A stretch of 64,000 nucleotides of DNA from Tenacibaculum sp. MAR_2009_124 (lineage in GTDB: Bacteria; Bacteroidota; Bacteroidia; Flavobacteriales; Flavobacteriaceae). A model generated the notes under the pieces. It saw nothing but the letters and a program-made list of their open reading frames with translations, ran no database searches and was not told where the DNA came from. The position numbers and the translations under genes are program-made. The stretch is from positions 594,959 to 658,958 of the forward strand of contig NZ_FNSF01000008.1 of NCBI RefSeq assembly GCF_900105455.1, written 5' to 3'. Below are positions 8,148-15,545 of the stretch, piece by piece (positions within the stretch are counted from its first letter, which is position 1; every line of letters starts with the position of its first letter).

Positions 8148-8177
8148 GGAAGTTCTAATAAAGGAGCTTCCTTTTTG
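8148..8177 (+). terminator. Rho-independent terminator candidate
   Basis: GGAAG at 8148-8152 pairs with CTTCC at 8167-8171 and is followed by TTTTT. It lies just downstream of the 43-residue ORF. Confidence 0.5.
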
Positions 8178-8212
8178 TTTTATAACAGTTCAAATATAAT
8201 TAATTTTATTTA

Positions 8213-8251
8213 TATATACAATTCGTATATACAAATTGTATATACAATAAA
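8213..8251. repeat. three 13-bp iteron-like direct repeats
   Basis: Three contiguous 13-bp units start at 8213, 8226 and 8239. Each begins TATATACAA and then differs in the last four bases (TTCG, ATTG, TAAA). The spacing is slightly longer than one helical turn. Such arrays serve as iterons for replication initiators or as repressor operators in mobile elements. No Rep gene is visible in the window. Confidence 0.5.
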
Positions 8252-8344
8252 GTAATTACAAGGCTCAAACAACCGCTAAAAGAGGTATTCACCAAACTAA
8301 TTGAGATTAAAGAATAACATTAATTTTCATAACTATACAAAAAA

Positions 8345-8546
8345 CCCACTCAAAGAACGAGTGGGCATTGCTATGAAAATAACCTTGGACGCATCCAAGA
8401 TCACCCGAATATAAGGATTTTTTTATATCAAAAAAATTAAAGCATTTACCATCACTTTTTTAAATATACTTAATAAAAAACCCACTCAAAAGATTGAGCG
8501 GGAAAATTGCTATGAAAAAGAAAAGTCCTAGAACGTCTTCAAGGAC
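8345..8546. repeat. duplicated two-hairpin motif near the element end
   Basis: Copy 1: hairpin CCCACTC/GAGTGGG (8345-8365), then ATTGCTATGAAAA, then a perfect CTTGGA-CGCA-TCCAAG hairpin (8384-8399). Copy 2, 136 bp later: CCCACTCAA/TTGAGCGGG (8481-8502), ATTGCTATGAAAA, then GTCCT/AGGAC (8525-8546). The arms change while pairing is largely kept. The shared ATG opens 13- and 24-codon frames. It could be a structured RNA, leader-like elements or a recombinase/replication site. Confidence 0.45.
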
Positions 8547-8568
8547 AATGTCAAATATAGTAAAAATA

Positions 8569-9186
8569 TTATTCGATATTGTATAAAGTTGAATTTATAC
8601 AATTTCCAACCTCAATATGATCTAAATTATACTCAGTATCTAGGTCTTTGAATTTAATTAAGACCTTATCTTCTATCGGGAAAAACTCAAAAAAGAACTC
8701 TTCTTCGGGTTGTATCAAATCTAAATAACTCCCAAGATAACTAAGTGTTACGGCAGTTCCTGTATTGTTTTTTAATTTGATTTGTGCAGTTTTTCTAACA
8801 TCTATTCTAAGGGTATTTAAATCAATATCATTTGTATTAGAAATTTTGATATATGTATTAATTGTATTTCCCACAGTTAAAGCAAAATAATTATTAATAC
8901 ACTCACCAATCTTTGTGGCATCAATATAATATTCTTGGTCAGCTTCAGCTCCTTCAAACTGAATAATACCAGAAGCATTCGTAGTTCCTTCAAAAACTTT
9001 GTTTTCTACATTTTTTAAATCTTCGAGACTCTTATAAACGGATAAATAAACATCTTTTAAAGGATCTCCTTTATAATAAGTTTCTATTTTTAATTTAGGC
9101 TCTATTTTTTCTATATCTTCATTCGAAGAACAAGAAAAAGCAATTAATAATAATGTTAAAATTGATAATAGTTTTACGATTTTCAT
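8569..9186 (-). CDS. secreted lipoprotein, unknown function
   Basis: A 205-residue protein with a clear lipoprotein signal: MKIVK start, hydrophobic core and lipobox AFSC. The mature part is beta-rich. A segment around 35-90 (GDPLKDVYLSVYKS, TTNASGIIQF) resembles bacterial Ig/prealbumin-like folds that carry an NASG turn. Two GxCIN motifs (GECINNYF, GNCINSTL) suggest a disulfide. It is the only minus-strand gene in the element and lies next to the att site, the usual place for a cargo (moron) gene in Bacteroidetes prophages; that role is inferred. No close family is recognised. Confidence 0.7.
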   Translation of the reverse strand: MKIVKLLSILTLLLIAFSCSSNEDIEKIEPKLKIETYYKGDPLKDVYLSVYKSLEDLKNVENKVFEGTTNASGIIQFEGAEADQEYYIDATKIGECINNYFALTVGNTINTYIKISNTNDIDLNTLRIDVRKTAQIKLKNNTGTAVTLSYLGSYLDLIQPEEEFFFEFFPIEDKVLIKFKDLDTEYNLDHIEVGNCINSTLYNIE

Positions 9187-9379
9187 TGTTTATATAATTT
9201 TGGTTAATGTTCTCTTTCTTTTCAAAAGTCGTGCCTGATTTTTTGAAAAGTGCGAATATAAAGAAACACTTAGTAATTCAAAAAGAAACTGTTTATTTAT
9301 GAAATTTTTACGAAATAAACCAAATCACTAAAATCTAAAAAGCTACAAGTCAGCCATCTAACCAAATAAGATAAAATTA

Positions 9380-9422
9380 CTCATAATCAGGTGGTCCGAG
9401 GTTCGAGTCCTCGTGGGACCAC
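9380..9422 (+). repeat. tRNA 3'-half fragment, att site of the element
   Basis: The sequence runs from the anticodon loop (CTCATAA, anticodon CAT at 9382-9384) through the 3' anticodon stem (TCAGG), a short variable region, a perfect T arm (CGAGG, TTCGAGT, CCTCG) and the 3' acceptor strand (TGGGACC) with discriminator A. The 5' half is missing: upstream bases do not pair as D arm or acceptor. CAT fits elongator tRNA-Met or the tRNA-Ile read as CAT. It is a direct-repeat remnant of integration, not a functional tRNA. Confidence 0.8.
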
Positions 9423-9432
9423 TTTTTGGTAA

Positions 9433-9461
9433 AGCATCAACGTTTAGTTGGTGCTTTTTTT
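9433..9461 (+). terminator. terminator inherited from the tRNA transcription unit
   Basis: AGCATCAAC (9433-9441), 5-base loop, GTTGGTGCT (9447-9455) with one G-U pair, then seven T. It lies 10 bases after the tRNA fragment, as expected for a duplicated or original tRNA terminator. Confidence 0.7.
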
Positions 9462-9576
9462 GATTTTTAACGCATTGCTATGCACCATCTTTTTTTAGTC
9501 TTCAAAACTTAAATCACCATGATTATAGATAAAACCAAAAGGTTCTGTTATCAGGAGACTTAATCCAGATAACTAC

Positions 9577-9584
9577 TATATTTG
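9577..9584 (+). promoter_or_regulatory. candidate Bacteroidetes -7 element
   Basis: TATATTTG matches TAnnTTTG, 67 bases upstream of the 9652 start. No convincing TTTG -33 box is seen at the right spacing. The rest of 9187-9651 holds only the att fragment and terminator. Confidence 0.35.
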
Positions 9585-9651
9585 TATAGATATAACTAGT
9601 TATAAGCCATAAAAGAAAACAACTTAAAAACAATTATAAATTTAAATTATT

Positions 9652-10821
9652 ATGAAAACAACAATGAAAATTGCTGTCATTGCTATGATGGTATACTGTA
9701 CTAATGCTATTTCCCAATCAAACTTTAAACGTTATTCCAAAAATTTAATTGTTAATAACTCTTCATCAAAAGAATTAACCGATGAAACAGATAACTCGTT
9801 AAATATAAATAATGTATACAGAATTAGATTGGTAACGAGAGGTACGGGTACAGATACTGGTGCAGAATATTTAGCTTGGTCTAGTAATTCCATATGGAAC
9901 ATAAGAGCTGTTAACCTGAAAGGGAACAATTCTAACCACCCCATATTAACTATTAATGATAATATAATAAAGGTAAAAACTAATCATCCCAATAATTATA
10001 GTGTAAGGGCATTCATTGAAGAATTAGTCAGTGAAGAAGGTGATGCCGTTGCTAATATCTTTGGTTCTTCGTATCAATGGCAGAGGAAAATTAATGATCT
10101 ATTTTATACTGATGGTAATATAGGAATTGGTACAATAAGTCCAAACGCTAAGTTAGATGTTGTAGGAAATATTAAAGTTACAGGAGCATTGAATACAATA
10201 GGAAATATCAAAGTTACAGGAGGTTTAAATACAAGTAGTTCAATTTCTTCTAAACAAATAAAAATTAATGATGGAAATACGGATTTGATGCTGTATCGTG
10301 ACGGAGATGTAGGAGATTGGTCTTTATTGAGAACTAATAAAGGAAATGGTATTGGTCTTATTGGTAAACCAGACCAAGTTGCTCTTTCTGTTTCTCGATT
10401 AACAGGAAATGTAGGAATTAGAACAAATGATACTAAAGGATTTGAACTCGGAGTAAATGGAAAAATAGCAGCAAACGAAGTAAAGGTTGCAATTTACCCT
10501 AATTGGCCAGATTTTGTTTTTGAAAATGATTATAATTTACCAACCTTAATAGAAGTAGAAAATCATATTAAAGAAAAAGGACATTTAAAAGATATTCCTA
10601 GCGCTGAAGAAGTAGAGAAATATGGATTTTATTTAGGCAAAATGGATGCTAAATTGTTACAAAAAATCGAAGAATTGACTTTGTATACCATTGAGCAGGA
10701 AAAAAAAATGAAAAGTCAAAAAAAGAAGTTTGATAAACAACAAAATGAGATTGAAGAATTAAGAAAGCAAAACTCTGAAATTAAAAATTTATTGGAGAAA
10801 TTATTAAAAGATAAAAACTAA
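9652..10821 (+). CDS. secreted fiber-like protein with GIG repeats and C-terminal coiled coil
   Basis: A 389-residue protein with a signal peptide (cleavage near AISQS). The middle (about 155-200) has the NIGIGTISPNAKLDV pattern and the repeated NIKVTGALNT / NIKVTGGLNT strings common in Bacteroidetes fiber-like surface proteins. A conserved C-terminal block (NLPTLIEVENHIKEKGHLKDIPS, written here in two parts: residues about 300-313 and 314-322) precedes a coiled coil from 340 onward. The family is often annotated as tail-fiber-like. In this position it is probably a chromosomal cell-surface protein, since it lies outside the att site. Ligand unknown. Confidence 0.7.
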   Translation: MKTTMKIAVIAMMVYCTNAISQSNFKRYSKNLIVNNSSSKELTDETDNSLNINNVYRIRLVTRGTGTDTGAEYLAWSSNSIWNIRAVNLKGNNSNHPILTINDNIIKVKTNHPNNYSVRAFIEELVSEEGDAVANIFGSSYQWQRKINDLFYTDGNIGIGTISPNAKLDVVGNIKVTGALNTIGNIKVTGGLNTSSSISSKQIKINDGNTDLMLYRDGDVGDWSLLRTNKGNGIGLIGKPDQVALSVSRLTGNVGIRTNDTKGFELGVNGKIAANEVKVAIYPNWPDFVFENDYNLPTLIEVENHIKEKGHLKDIPSAEEVEKYGFYLGKMDAKLLQKIEELTLYTIEQEKKMKSQKKKFDKQQNEIEELRKQNSEIKNLLEKLLKDKN

Positions 10822-10823
10822 GC

Positions 10824-10963
10824 GTAACGACTTATAACACGGTATATAAAAAAATAGCAGTTTAGAGCCAAAATTAAAGTTCGTTCTTTTCTGCTATTTT
10901 TGTATTTACTTTCAAAAGTACAGCATTTTATTCTGCTACTTTTCATATACAAGACCGTTAGCT
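10824..10963. repeat. cassette-junction palindrome J1
   Basis: Left arm 10834-10860 (AACACGGTATATAA...ATAGCAG) pairs imperfectly with right arm 10933-10960 (CTGCTAC...CATATACAAGACCGTT). The outer 3' edge is GTTAGCT. An internal copy of CTGCTATTTT also pairs with the left arm. Related junctions occur at 18080 and 42168. Confidence 0.55.
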
Positions 10964-10979
10964 TTAATTGTTCCGAAAA

Positions 10980-11336
10980 ATGAAAATCGTAACCGAAAAA
11001 ATAAATAGTCAACCAAATCATTCCATCTCGAAAAAGGATGTGAAAGCGATTATCGAAGTTATTCCTGATGATTGGATTGGAGTTGCTCACATTTTTTCTA
11101 TTTCGTCTCAACTCTTTCAGAATTCGAACTGGGACAGACCAGTAATTCAGAATAACACAACATTCAAAATATTATCACGCGGAATTGACCGAAACGAAAT
11201 AATAAAAGAATTACTAATCGAATTGGCTATTAGACAAACCAAAACATATCCACCGAAAGGACATTCTTTAACAAAATCGCAACGGAAAAAATTAGAGGAA
11301 TCGATAATGCCATATTATAATAAATTGACTAAATAA
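10980..11336 (+). CDS. hypothetical protein, cassette-like single gene
   Basis: The ATG at 10980 (118 residues) is preferred over an upstream TTG. It is a soluble protein, unrecognised. The N-terminal half contains HSISKKDVKAIIEVIPDDWI and the C-terminal part is basic (GHSLTKSQRKKLEESI). It begins just after palindromic junction J1 and is followed 8 bases later by another small gene in the same direction. The arrangement suggests acquisition as an accessory cassette. A DNA-binding or conflict-related role cannot be read from the sequence. Confidence 0.6.
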   Translation: MKIVTEKINSQPNHSISKKDVKAIIEVIPDDWIGVAHIFSISSQLFQNSNWDRPVIQNNTTFKILSRGIDRNEIIKELLIELAIRQTKTYPPKGHSLTKSQRKKLEESIMPYYNKLTK

Positions 11337-11344
11337 AGCGGAAT

Positions 11345-11665
11345 ATGATAGAATTTAAAATGGATTATTGGATTAAAGAAATTAATAACAGAGTTCCTAA
11401 AAGGTATTTTCAAAGAAACGTTCCTGAATACAGATTCGTTACATATATTAATCATTCGATTGTACTATTTATGGGTAATAATTATGACTCTACGTATATG
11501 TTTGTTAAAAGGTCTTACGAATTCTTAGAAGAAAGTAAAATAATCGAAAAGGATACTGAATATTATGAATTTATAAAGAATTATCTAAAAGAACTATATG
11601 ATTACCTGATTGATAATGATTTAGTAAAAAAGGATTTAACTACAAGGTTTCATATAAAAAACTAA
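11345..11665 (+). CDS. hypothetical small protein
   Basis: A 106-residue soluble helical protein rich in Tyr and acidic residues (EKDTEYYEFIKNYLKELYDYL). No motif or family is recognised. It lies 8 bases after the 118-residue gene, so the two are likely co-transcribed, possibly as a two-gene unit. Its stop is directly followed by palindromic junction J2. Being small, paired and in an accessory region, a toxin-antitoxin or immunity role is conceivable but unsupported. Confidence 0.6.
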   Translation: MIEFKMDYWIKEINNRVPKRYFQRNVPEYRFVTYINHSIVLFMGNNYDSTYMFVKRSYEFLEESKIIEKDTEYYEFIKNYLKELYDYLIDNDLVKKDLTTRFHIKN

Positions 11666-11800
11666 AGCTAGCACCGTATAAAATTAATTGCTAGTTTTGG
11701 CTCACTTGGGAAATTCCTTCGGAATTTCGCCGTTCGTGATTAATCTAATAAATTAGTTGCTTAAAACACGCAACTACTCATAGCCTAGACCGATTAACTT
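11666..11800. repeat. cassette-junction repeat J2
   Basis: It shares two exact 17-bp blocks with junction J6: ACCGTATAAAATTAATT (11673-11689) and CTTAAAACACGCAACTA (11760-11776). The centre diverges. Ends resemble an inverted repeat (AGCTAGCACCG and GACCGATTAACT). An internal hairpin (AAATTCC/GGAATTT) is also present. Confidence 0.6.
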
Positions 11801-11813
11801 TAATAACAAAAAA

Positions 11814-12437
11814 ATGGCTGAAAGAATTGGTAAGTTCTTATGGAAAAATAACTTTTCAACTTTTTCACTCTCATATCAGAGAGGTAAGTCAGATTATTTT
11901 CACACTTTCCATTTAACTATAAAAATTATTCTTGTACTTGGGGTTTTTATTTATTTTGAGATGTATAATTTTGGAGATTTTGGAGATTTAATTTTAATCA
12001 CCTTTTTTACTTTCCTTTTCTTTATTTTTATCTCTCAACTCCTTAGTATTTATATAAAACCAACCAATAAAATCATAGAATATATCAGACCTCAAGACCT
12101 CTTCATTATAAGAATAAATTGTTTCAGGTCTAAGACTTTAAAAATTAACGAGATAGAATTGTTTATAGTTGATTATAGAAAGGAACATGTAGCAGGAGGC
12201 AATGGTCATAAAAACGTATACAGGTATATGTGTGTAGCTTATTGTAAAGATATATATGGTAATAAACATGAAATGTTTGTTGTAAATCCAATAGATGTTA
12301 CTAAAAAATCTGAAAATGAGATAACATATGAATTAACGAGAACTAGCAAGATAATATGTGATAAAATAAGTTTTATACTTGATATTAAAACGGAGTTCAA
12401 TACTTTTGAACAAAGTACTAAAGTTAACAACACCTAA
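11814..12437 (+). CDS. hypothetical membrane protein with two spans
   Basis: A 207-residue protein. Two adjacent membrane spans lie at about 33-51 (LTIKIILVLGVFIYF) and 57-78 (LILITFFTFLFFIFISQLL). A cytoplasmic domain of 130 residues follows, beginning IEYIRPQDLFIIRI and rich in beta strands. This two-span-plus-PH-like layout is common among Bacteroidetes proteins of unknown role. It stands alone between junction repeats. The family is not recognised. Confidence 0.6.
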   Translation: MAERIGKFLWKNNFSTFSLSYQRGKSDYFHTFHLTIKIILVLGVFIYFEMYNFGDFGDLILITFFTFLFFIFISQLLSIYIKPTNKIIEYIRPQDLFIIRINCFRSKTLKINEIELFIVDYRKEHVAGGNGHKNVYRYMCVAYCKDIYGNKHEMFVVNPIDVTKKSENEITYELTRTSKIICDKISFILDIKTEFNTFEQSTKVNNT

Positions 12438-12487
12438 ACTGCATTAAAACGCAGCTTAACCAAATCGTTGTACACAATTTACCAAAA
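12438..12487. repeat. short cassette junction J3
   Basis: Compact junction with a CTGC/GCAG hairpin around ATTAAAAC and an outer CGTTGTACA edge. It is weaker than the other junctions and may be a collapsed copy. Confidence 0.3.
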
Positions 12488-12943
12488 ATGACATTTGAAG
12501 ATATAAAAGAAAAATATTCTGACCGAGAACCTGCATTTCCAGCGCATTTACCCAAACCAAATGAATCGGATTTAAATGATTTGATTAAAAAATACAATTG
12601 CAAATTTCCAAAATCGTTTATTGATTATCAATTGAAATACTGTCTTGATGTTCCTATTGGAGATTTTTCATTTGATGGTTTTGGTTGGGCGAATAAAGAA
12701 CTTGGGCCAAATATGAACTTGGAGGAAACCCTTAAAGGTTACTCTGAATTAGAATTCCCTAATTACCTAACACCATTTAGATATGACAATGGAGATTATT
12801 GGTGTTTTGACAATCGTAGTTCTGAATCTGAATTTCCTGTTGTGATTTTTGACCATAACTCGAATGATATTGAATCAAGTCCTAATTATAATTGGAAAAA
12901 TTTCATCGATTGGATTGACAAAACTATGGAAAATGAATATTAA
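12488..12943 (+). CDS. SMI1/KNR4 (SUKH) family protein
   Basis: A 151-residue soluble protein. The order of motifs fits the SUKH superfamily: LIKKYNCKFPKSFIDYQ near 33-50, a Trp/Gly middle (DGFGWANKEL), then YDNGDYWCFD near 103-112 and an FPVVIFDHNS strand before the final NWKNFIDWI helix. Many SUKH proteins are immunity proteins against contact-dependent or polymorphic toxins. No toxin gene is adjacent, so this would be an orphan immunity gene in the cassette-like region. Residual doubt is about function, not family. Confidence 0.8.
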   Translation: MTFEDIKEKYSDREPAFPAHLPKPNESDLNDLIKKYNCKFPKSFIDYQLKYCLDVPIGDFSFDGFGWANKELGPNMNLEETLKGYSELEFPNYLTPFRYDNGDYWCFDNRSSESEFPVVIFDHNSNDIESSPNYNWKNFIDWIDKTMENEY

Positions 12944-12961
12944 TAAACTCTTGTTCTAAAA

Positions 12962-13117
12962 ATGGTATTTAAAGAAAAAACAACTGATAATGAACTTTAT
13001 GTATATCTCAACGGAAATTTAATTTATAAAAAGTGGCTTGATAGCGGTGAATCAAAAGTATTTGATGTGATGGCATATGATAAATATACCTTGAAATCAA
13101 TAACGAAAATAAAATAA
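12962..13117 (+). CDS. 51-residue hypothetical protein
   Basis: ATG at 12962, stop at 13115-13117, starting 18 bases after the SUKH gene. It is soluble and beta-like (NELYVYLNGNLIYKKW, then SKVFDVMAYDKYTL). Not recognised. It could be a complete small protein or the tail of a larger one cut by rearrangement, since junction J4 and the IS91 insertion follow immediately. Coding potential is suggested by normal codon use and tight spacing only. Confidence 0.45.
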   Translation: MVFKEKTTDNELYVYLNGNLIYKKWLDSGESKVFDVMAYDKYTLKSITKIK

Positions 13118-13120
13118 CTG

Positions 13121-13176
13121 TGTACAATAACTAAGCATATGGCGTGCCGATAGGCTAACGCTATATGCCTTGTTGA
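13121..13176. repeat. cassette-junction hairpin J4
   Basis: AAGCATATGGCGTGCC (13133-13148) pairs with GGCTAACGCTATATGCCTT (13153-13171) around GATA with small bulges. The outer edges are ACAATAA and TTGTTG. It is positioned directly after the 51-residue ORF and next to the IS91 insertion. Confidence 0.5.
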
Positions 13177-13387
13177 CTGATCCGTATTCCATAAGGGGGA
13201 AAACGATCAATTCAGTTTAATTTTAGTAATTTGTTTAGTGGTTTTTCAGCGATTATTCTCTTGGTTTTCGGATTTCATAGCCTTGGTTTTTATTTTCAGC
13301 ACTTATTATTCTTTTTGTAATCGCTTTTTTAGGTAAAAATCTCAGATCTAAGCATTAGTGGTCCAGTCCTCTTTTTTGAAGATAATT

Positions 13388-14536
13388 TTATAATATGTGT
13401 TTTTTAATTTTACTAATAACCAGTTCTTTATATTTTTTAGGAGGCCCTCTACTATCAAAAATTATTAATGTGACTAGACCTGGCTTTTTACAAATCGGGC
13501 AACAACGATGTACACTTTTCTCTTTCGTAATAATAACATCAATACAGTCTTTCTCTTTATCTGCTAATAGCATTTGTAAACGAGGTAATTTTTCTTTTTT
13601 CCAACTGCTACTTAAAATACCATAATGTCTAATTCTAGTAAATCCTTTAGGTAAAATATGTTGTTGAAAACGACGTATAAACTCTTTGGTTTTTAAAGTT
13701 AAATTACTTACTTGACCACCTTTCTTGTAGTTCTTAACACGAAAAGTAACGGTGCCTTTTTGTTTATCAATAGCCTGTATTCGATGATTACTAATAGCTA
13801 TCTTATGTGTGTATCTTCCTAGATATTCTAGCACGTTTTTTGGGTTACCAAAAGGAGGTTTTGCATAGATAACCCATTTGTGTTTAAATAATTTGTCATA
13901 GAGTGATTGTGGTAAGTTTGGAATTGTTTTTCTTAATTCAGCAACAAAAACACCTCTGAACTTTACACTTAAAGCCTTTATACTGAATAAGAAATCATCC
14001 TTGTTTTTCCCTTTTTTCCAATACCCTGCCTTTGTTATTCCTCCTTTAGGAACAATACAATGTAAATGAGGATGTAAGCTTAAATTTTGTCCCCAAGTAT
14101 GTAACACAGCAATCATTCCAATTTTAGCGCCTAGATCCTTGGGATTATTTCCAAAAGCAACCAAGGTTTTCCAAGCACTATCAAACAGTATTTTATATAG
14201 CTCTTTCGGATATTGAAGTGCCACTGAGTTTAAATTATCGGGCAAGGTAAAAACGACATGAAAATAAGGAATTGGCAATAACTCTCTAGATCTACCTTCA
14301 ATCCATTGCTGTTGTTTATGACCTTGACAAGTAGGGCAATGTCTATTGCGACAAGAATTGAATTGTAGATGCAGTTTATCACATGATTTACACCAATCTA
14401 AATGTCCTCCTAGCGCTTTGGTACGGCATTTTCTTATCGCATGCAGCGCTCTTTCATGCCAACTACTTCTAGATAGTTCTTTTAAATGATTTTCTTCTAA
14501 ATTCAACACTCCTGCTAACGTATGTTTTGCTAGCAT
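13388..14536 (-). CDS. IS91-family HUH transposase
   Basis: A 382-residue rolling-circle transposase. An N-terminal zinc ribbon (CKSC, then CRNRHCPTC at about 47-72) precedes the catalytic region. The HUH motif is in HPHLHCIVPKGG at about 150-160, and the catalytic tyrosine is in LEYLGRYTHKIAISN at about 235. A C-terminal Cys pair (CCPICKK) follows. Length and motif order are normal for the family, and the frame is intact. The start ATG overlaps the stop of the recombinase frame (TAATG), indicating coupling. Confidence 0.93.
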   Translation of the reverse strand: MLAKHTLAGVLNLEENHLKELSRSSWHERALHAIRKCRTKALGGHLDWCKSCDKLHLQFNSCRNRHCPTCQGHKQQQWIEGRSRELLPIPYFHVVFTLPDNLNSVALQYPKELYKILFDSAWKTLVAFGNNPKDLGAKIGMIAVLHTWGQNLSLHPHLHCIVPKGGITKAGYWKKGKNKDDFLFSIKALSVKFRGVFVAELRKTIPNLPQSLYDKLFKHKWVIYAKPPFGNPKNVLEYLGRYTHKIAISNHRIQAIDKQKGTVTFRVKNYKKGGQVSNLTLKTKEFIRRFQQHILPKGFTRIRHYGILSSSWKKEKLPRLQMLLADKEKDCIDVIITKEKSVHRCCPICKKPGLVTLIIFDSRGPPKKYKELVISKIKKHIL

Positions 14537-15440
14537 TACTCTGTGTATAAGGTATCTAGTGGACTGTACTTTTTTGAACTCCCTGAGTTGGCGACATGTA
14601 AATAGATCATGGTGGTTTCTATATGAGCATGCCCTAGAAGTTCTTTTAAGCTAATAATATTAACACCATCTTCTAGTAAGTGTGTTGCATAAGAATGACG
14701 TAGTGTATGTGCTGTAAATTTCTTTTTTGTATTCACTTTAGCCCGATTCTCTTTGAGTATCCATTGAATGGCTCTGACTGTTATTGGCTGAGCAGCTCCG
14801 TCTTTAGTAACCTGACTGTTAAATAGATATTTTACAGGGTTTTCTGTTTTCAAATAACATCTTAAACCTCTTATTAAAAGAGTACTTAAAGGAACATAAC
14901 GATCTGTCTTACCTTTTTTTTTCTAATAAATACAGTTTTCCGATTAAAATCAACATCAGATTGAAGCAACCCACATAGCTCATAACTCCGTAAACCACAA
15001 CCGTACAACATACCTAAAATAAGGCGATGTTTAAGATACTTAGGTGCTTTTAATAATTCTCGAACTTCTTGTTTGTTAAGTACAATAGGTAAATCTTTTT
15101 GCTTTTTTATTTGAGGAAGCGCTATGCGCTTTTGCTCCATTCCCAGTACCTTATAAATAGCACGGAGTCCGAAAACGGTATGCTTAAAAAAACTTTCAGA
15201 GGGGGTTTGTGAAGATTTTGACAATGAAAAAGATAATCATTGATTTGTTCATTATCTAAAGTTTCTGGGCTAACCTTAAAATGTAAGGTTATGTGGGCTA
15301 AACAGCGTAGATAGTTATTTAATGTACTTGATGATTTACCGTTAATTGAAAAGCTTTCGGCTAATTTTTTAACGACAATAGAAAAATCAGGAACCTGCTC
15401 TAAAGCGGTTTCTAAAATTGTTTTACTTTTTTTTATACAT
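14536..15440 (-). pseudogene. frameshifted tyrosine recombinase of the IS91 element
   Basis: Three frames together make one XerC-like recombinase. The N-terminal SAM-like part (LETALEQVPDFSIVVKKLA) spans about 15215-15426. The middle, with catalytic Arg in CGLRSYELCGL, is 14886-15224. The C-terminal part, with HTLRHSYATHLL, LLGHAHIETT and Tyr in MIYLHV, is 14536-14853. Joining them needs a -1 shift at an A4 run (15215-15218) and a -1 shift at an A9 run (14914-14922, A-AAA-AAG context). The only upstream ATG (15440) is out of frame across an A8 run. All catalytic residues survive. Decay, programmed shifts or homopolymer miscalls are possible; decay is the simplest. Confidence 0.8.
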
Positions 15441-15545
15441 CTTATTTAATTTTGAATCATAAATTTAACTATTTTTAAAACAATTCAAAAAAAGCTTCCG
15501 AGGTAACGAGGATTAGTTCAACACTATATATAGCAAATATTAAAA

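Larger units (their letters stand above)
1..9422 (+). mobile_element. right part of a tRNA-integrated prophage-like element
   Basis: Co-directional, tightly packed genes (lysozyme, spanin-like proteins, single-span membrane proteins, ArdC-like zincin) fill the left 7.8 kb. The region is closed on the right by a 3' tRNA fragment at 9380-9422. Tyrosine-recombinase elements that enter a tRNA gene leave the intact tRNA at one end and a 3' fragment at the other. The fragment reads rightwards, so the element body lies to its left. Integrase, capsid and the intact tRNA must be outside the window. Plasmid or ICE origin is not excluded, but no conjugation gene is seen here. Confidence 0.65.
13173..15519 (-). 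mobile_element. IS91-family element with accessory tyrosine recombinase
   Basis: It carries an intact HUH transposase and, upstream in the same operon, a broken tyrosine recombinase. IS91 elements insert next to CTTG or GTTC without duplicating the target. A CTTG lies at 13169-13172 and a GTTC at 15516-15519, outside the coding part, so they are plausible boundaries but not proven. The stretch 13180-13387 holds no gene. Confidence 0.65.

Noticed and set aside
9380..9422. Functional tRNA gene
   Set aside because: Only the anticodon loop to the acceptor 3' end is present; no D arm or 5' acceptor strand precedes it.
10818..11111. 97-residue minus-strand frame across junction J1
   Set aside because: It overlaps the palindromic repeat and the 118-residue plus-strand gene, and its product has no recognisable feature.
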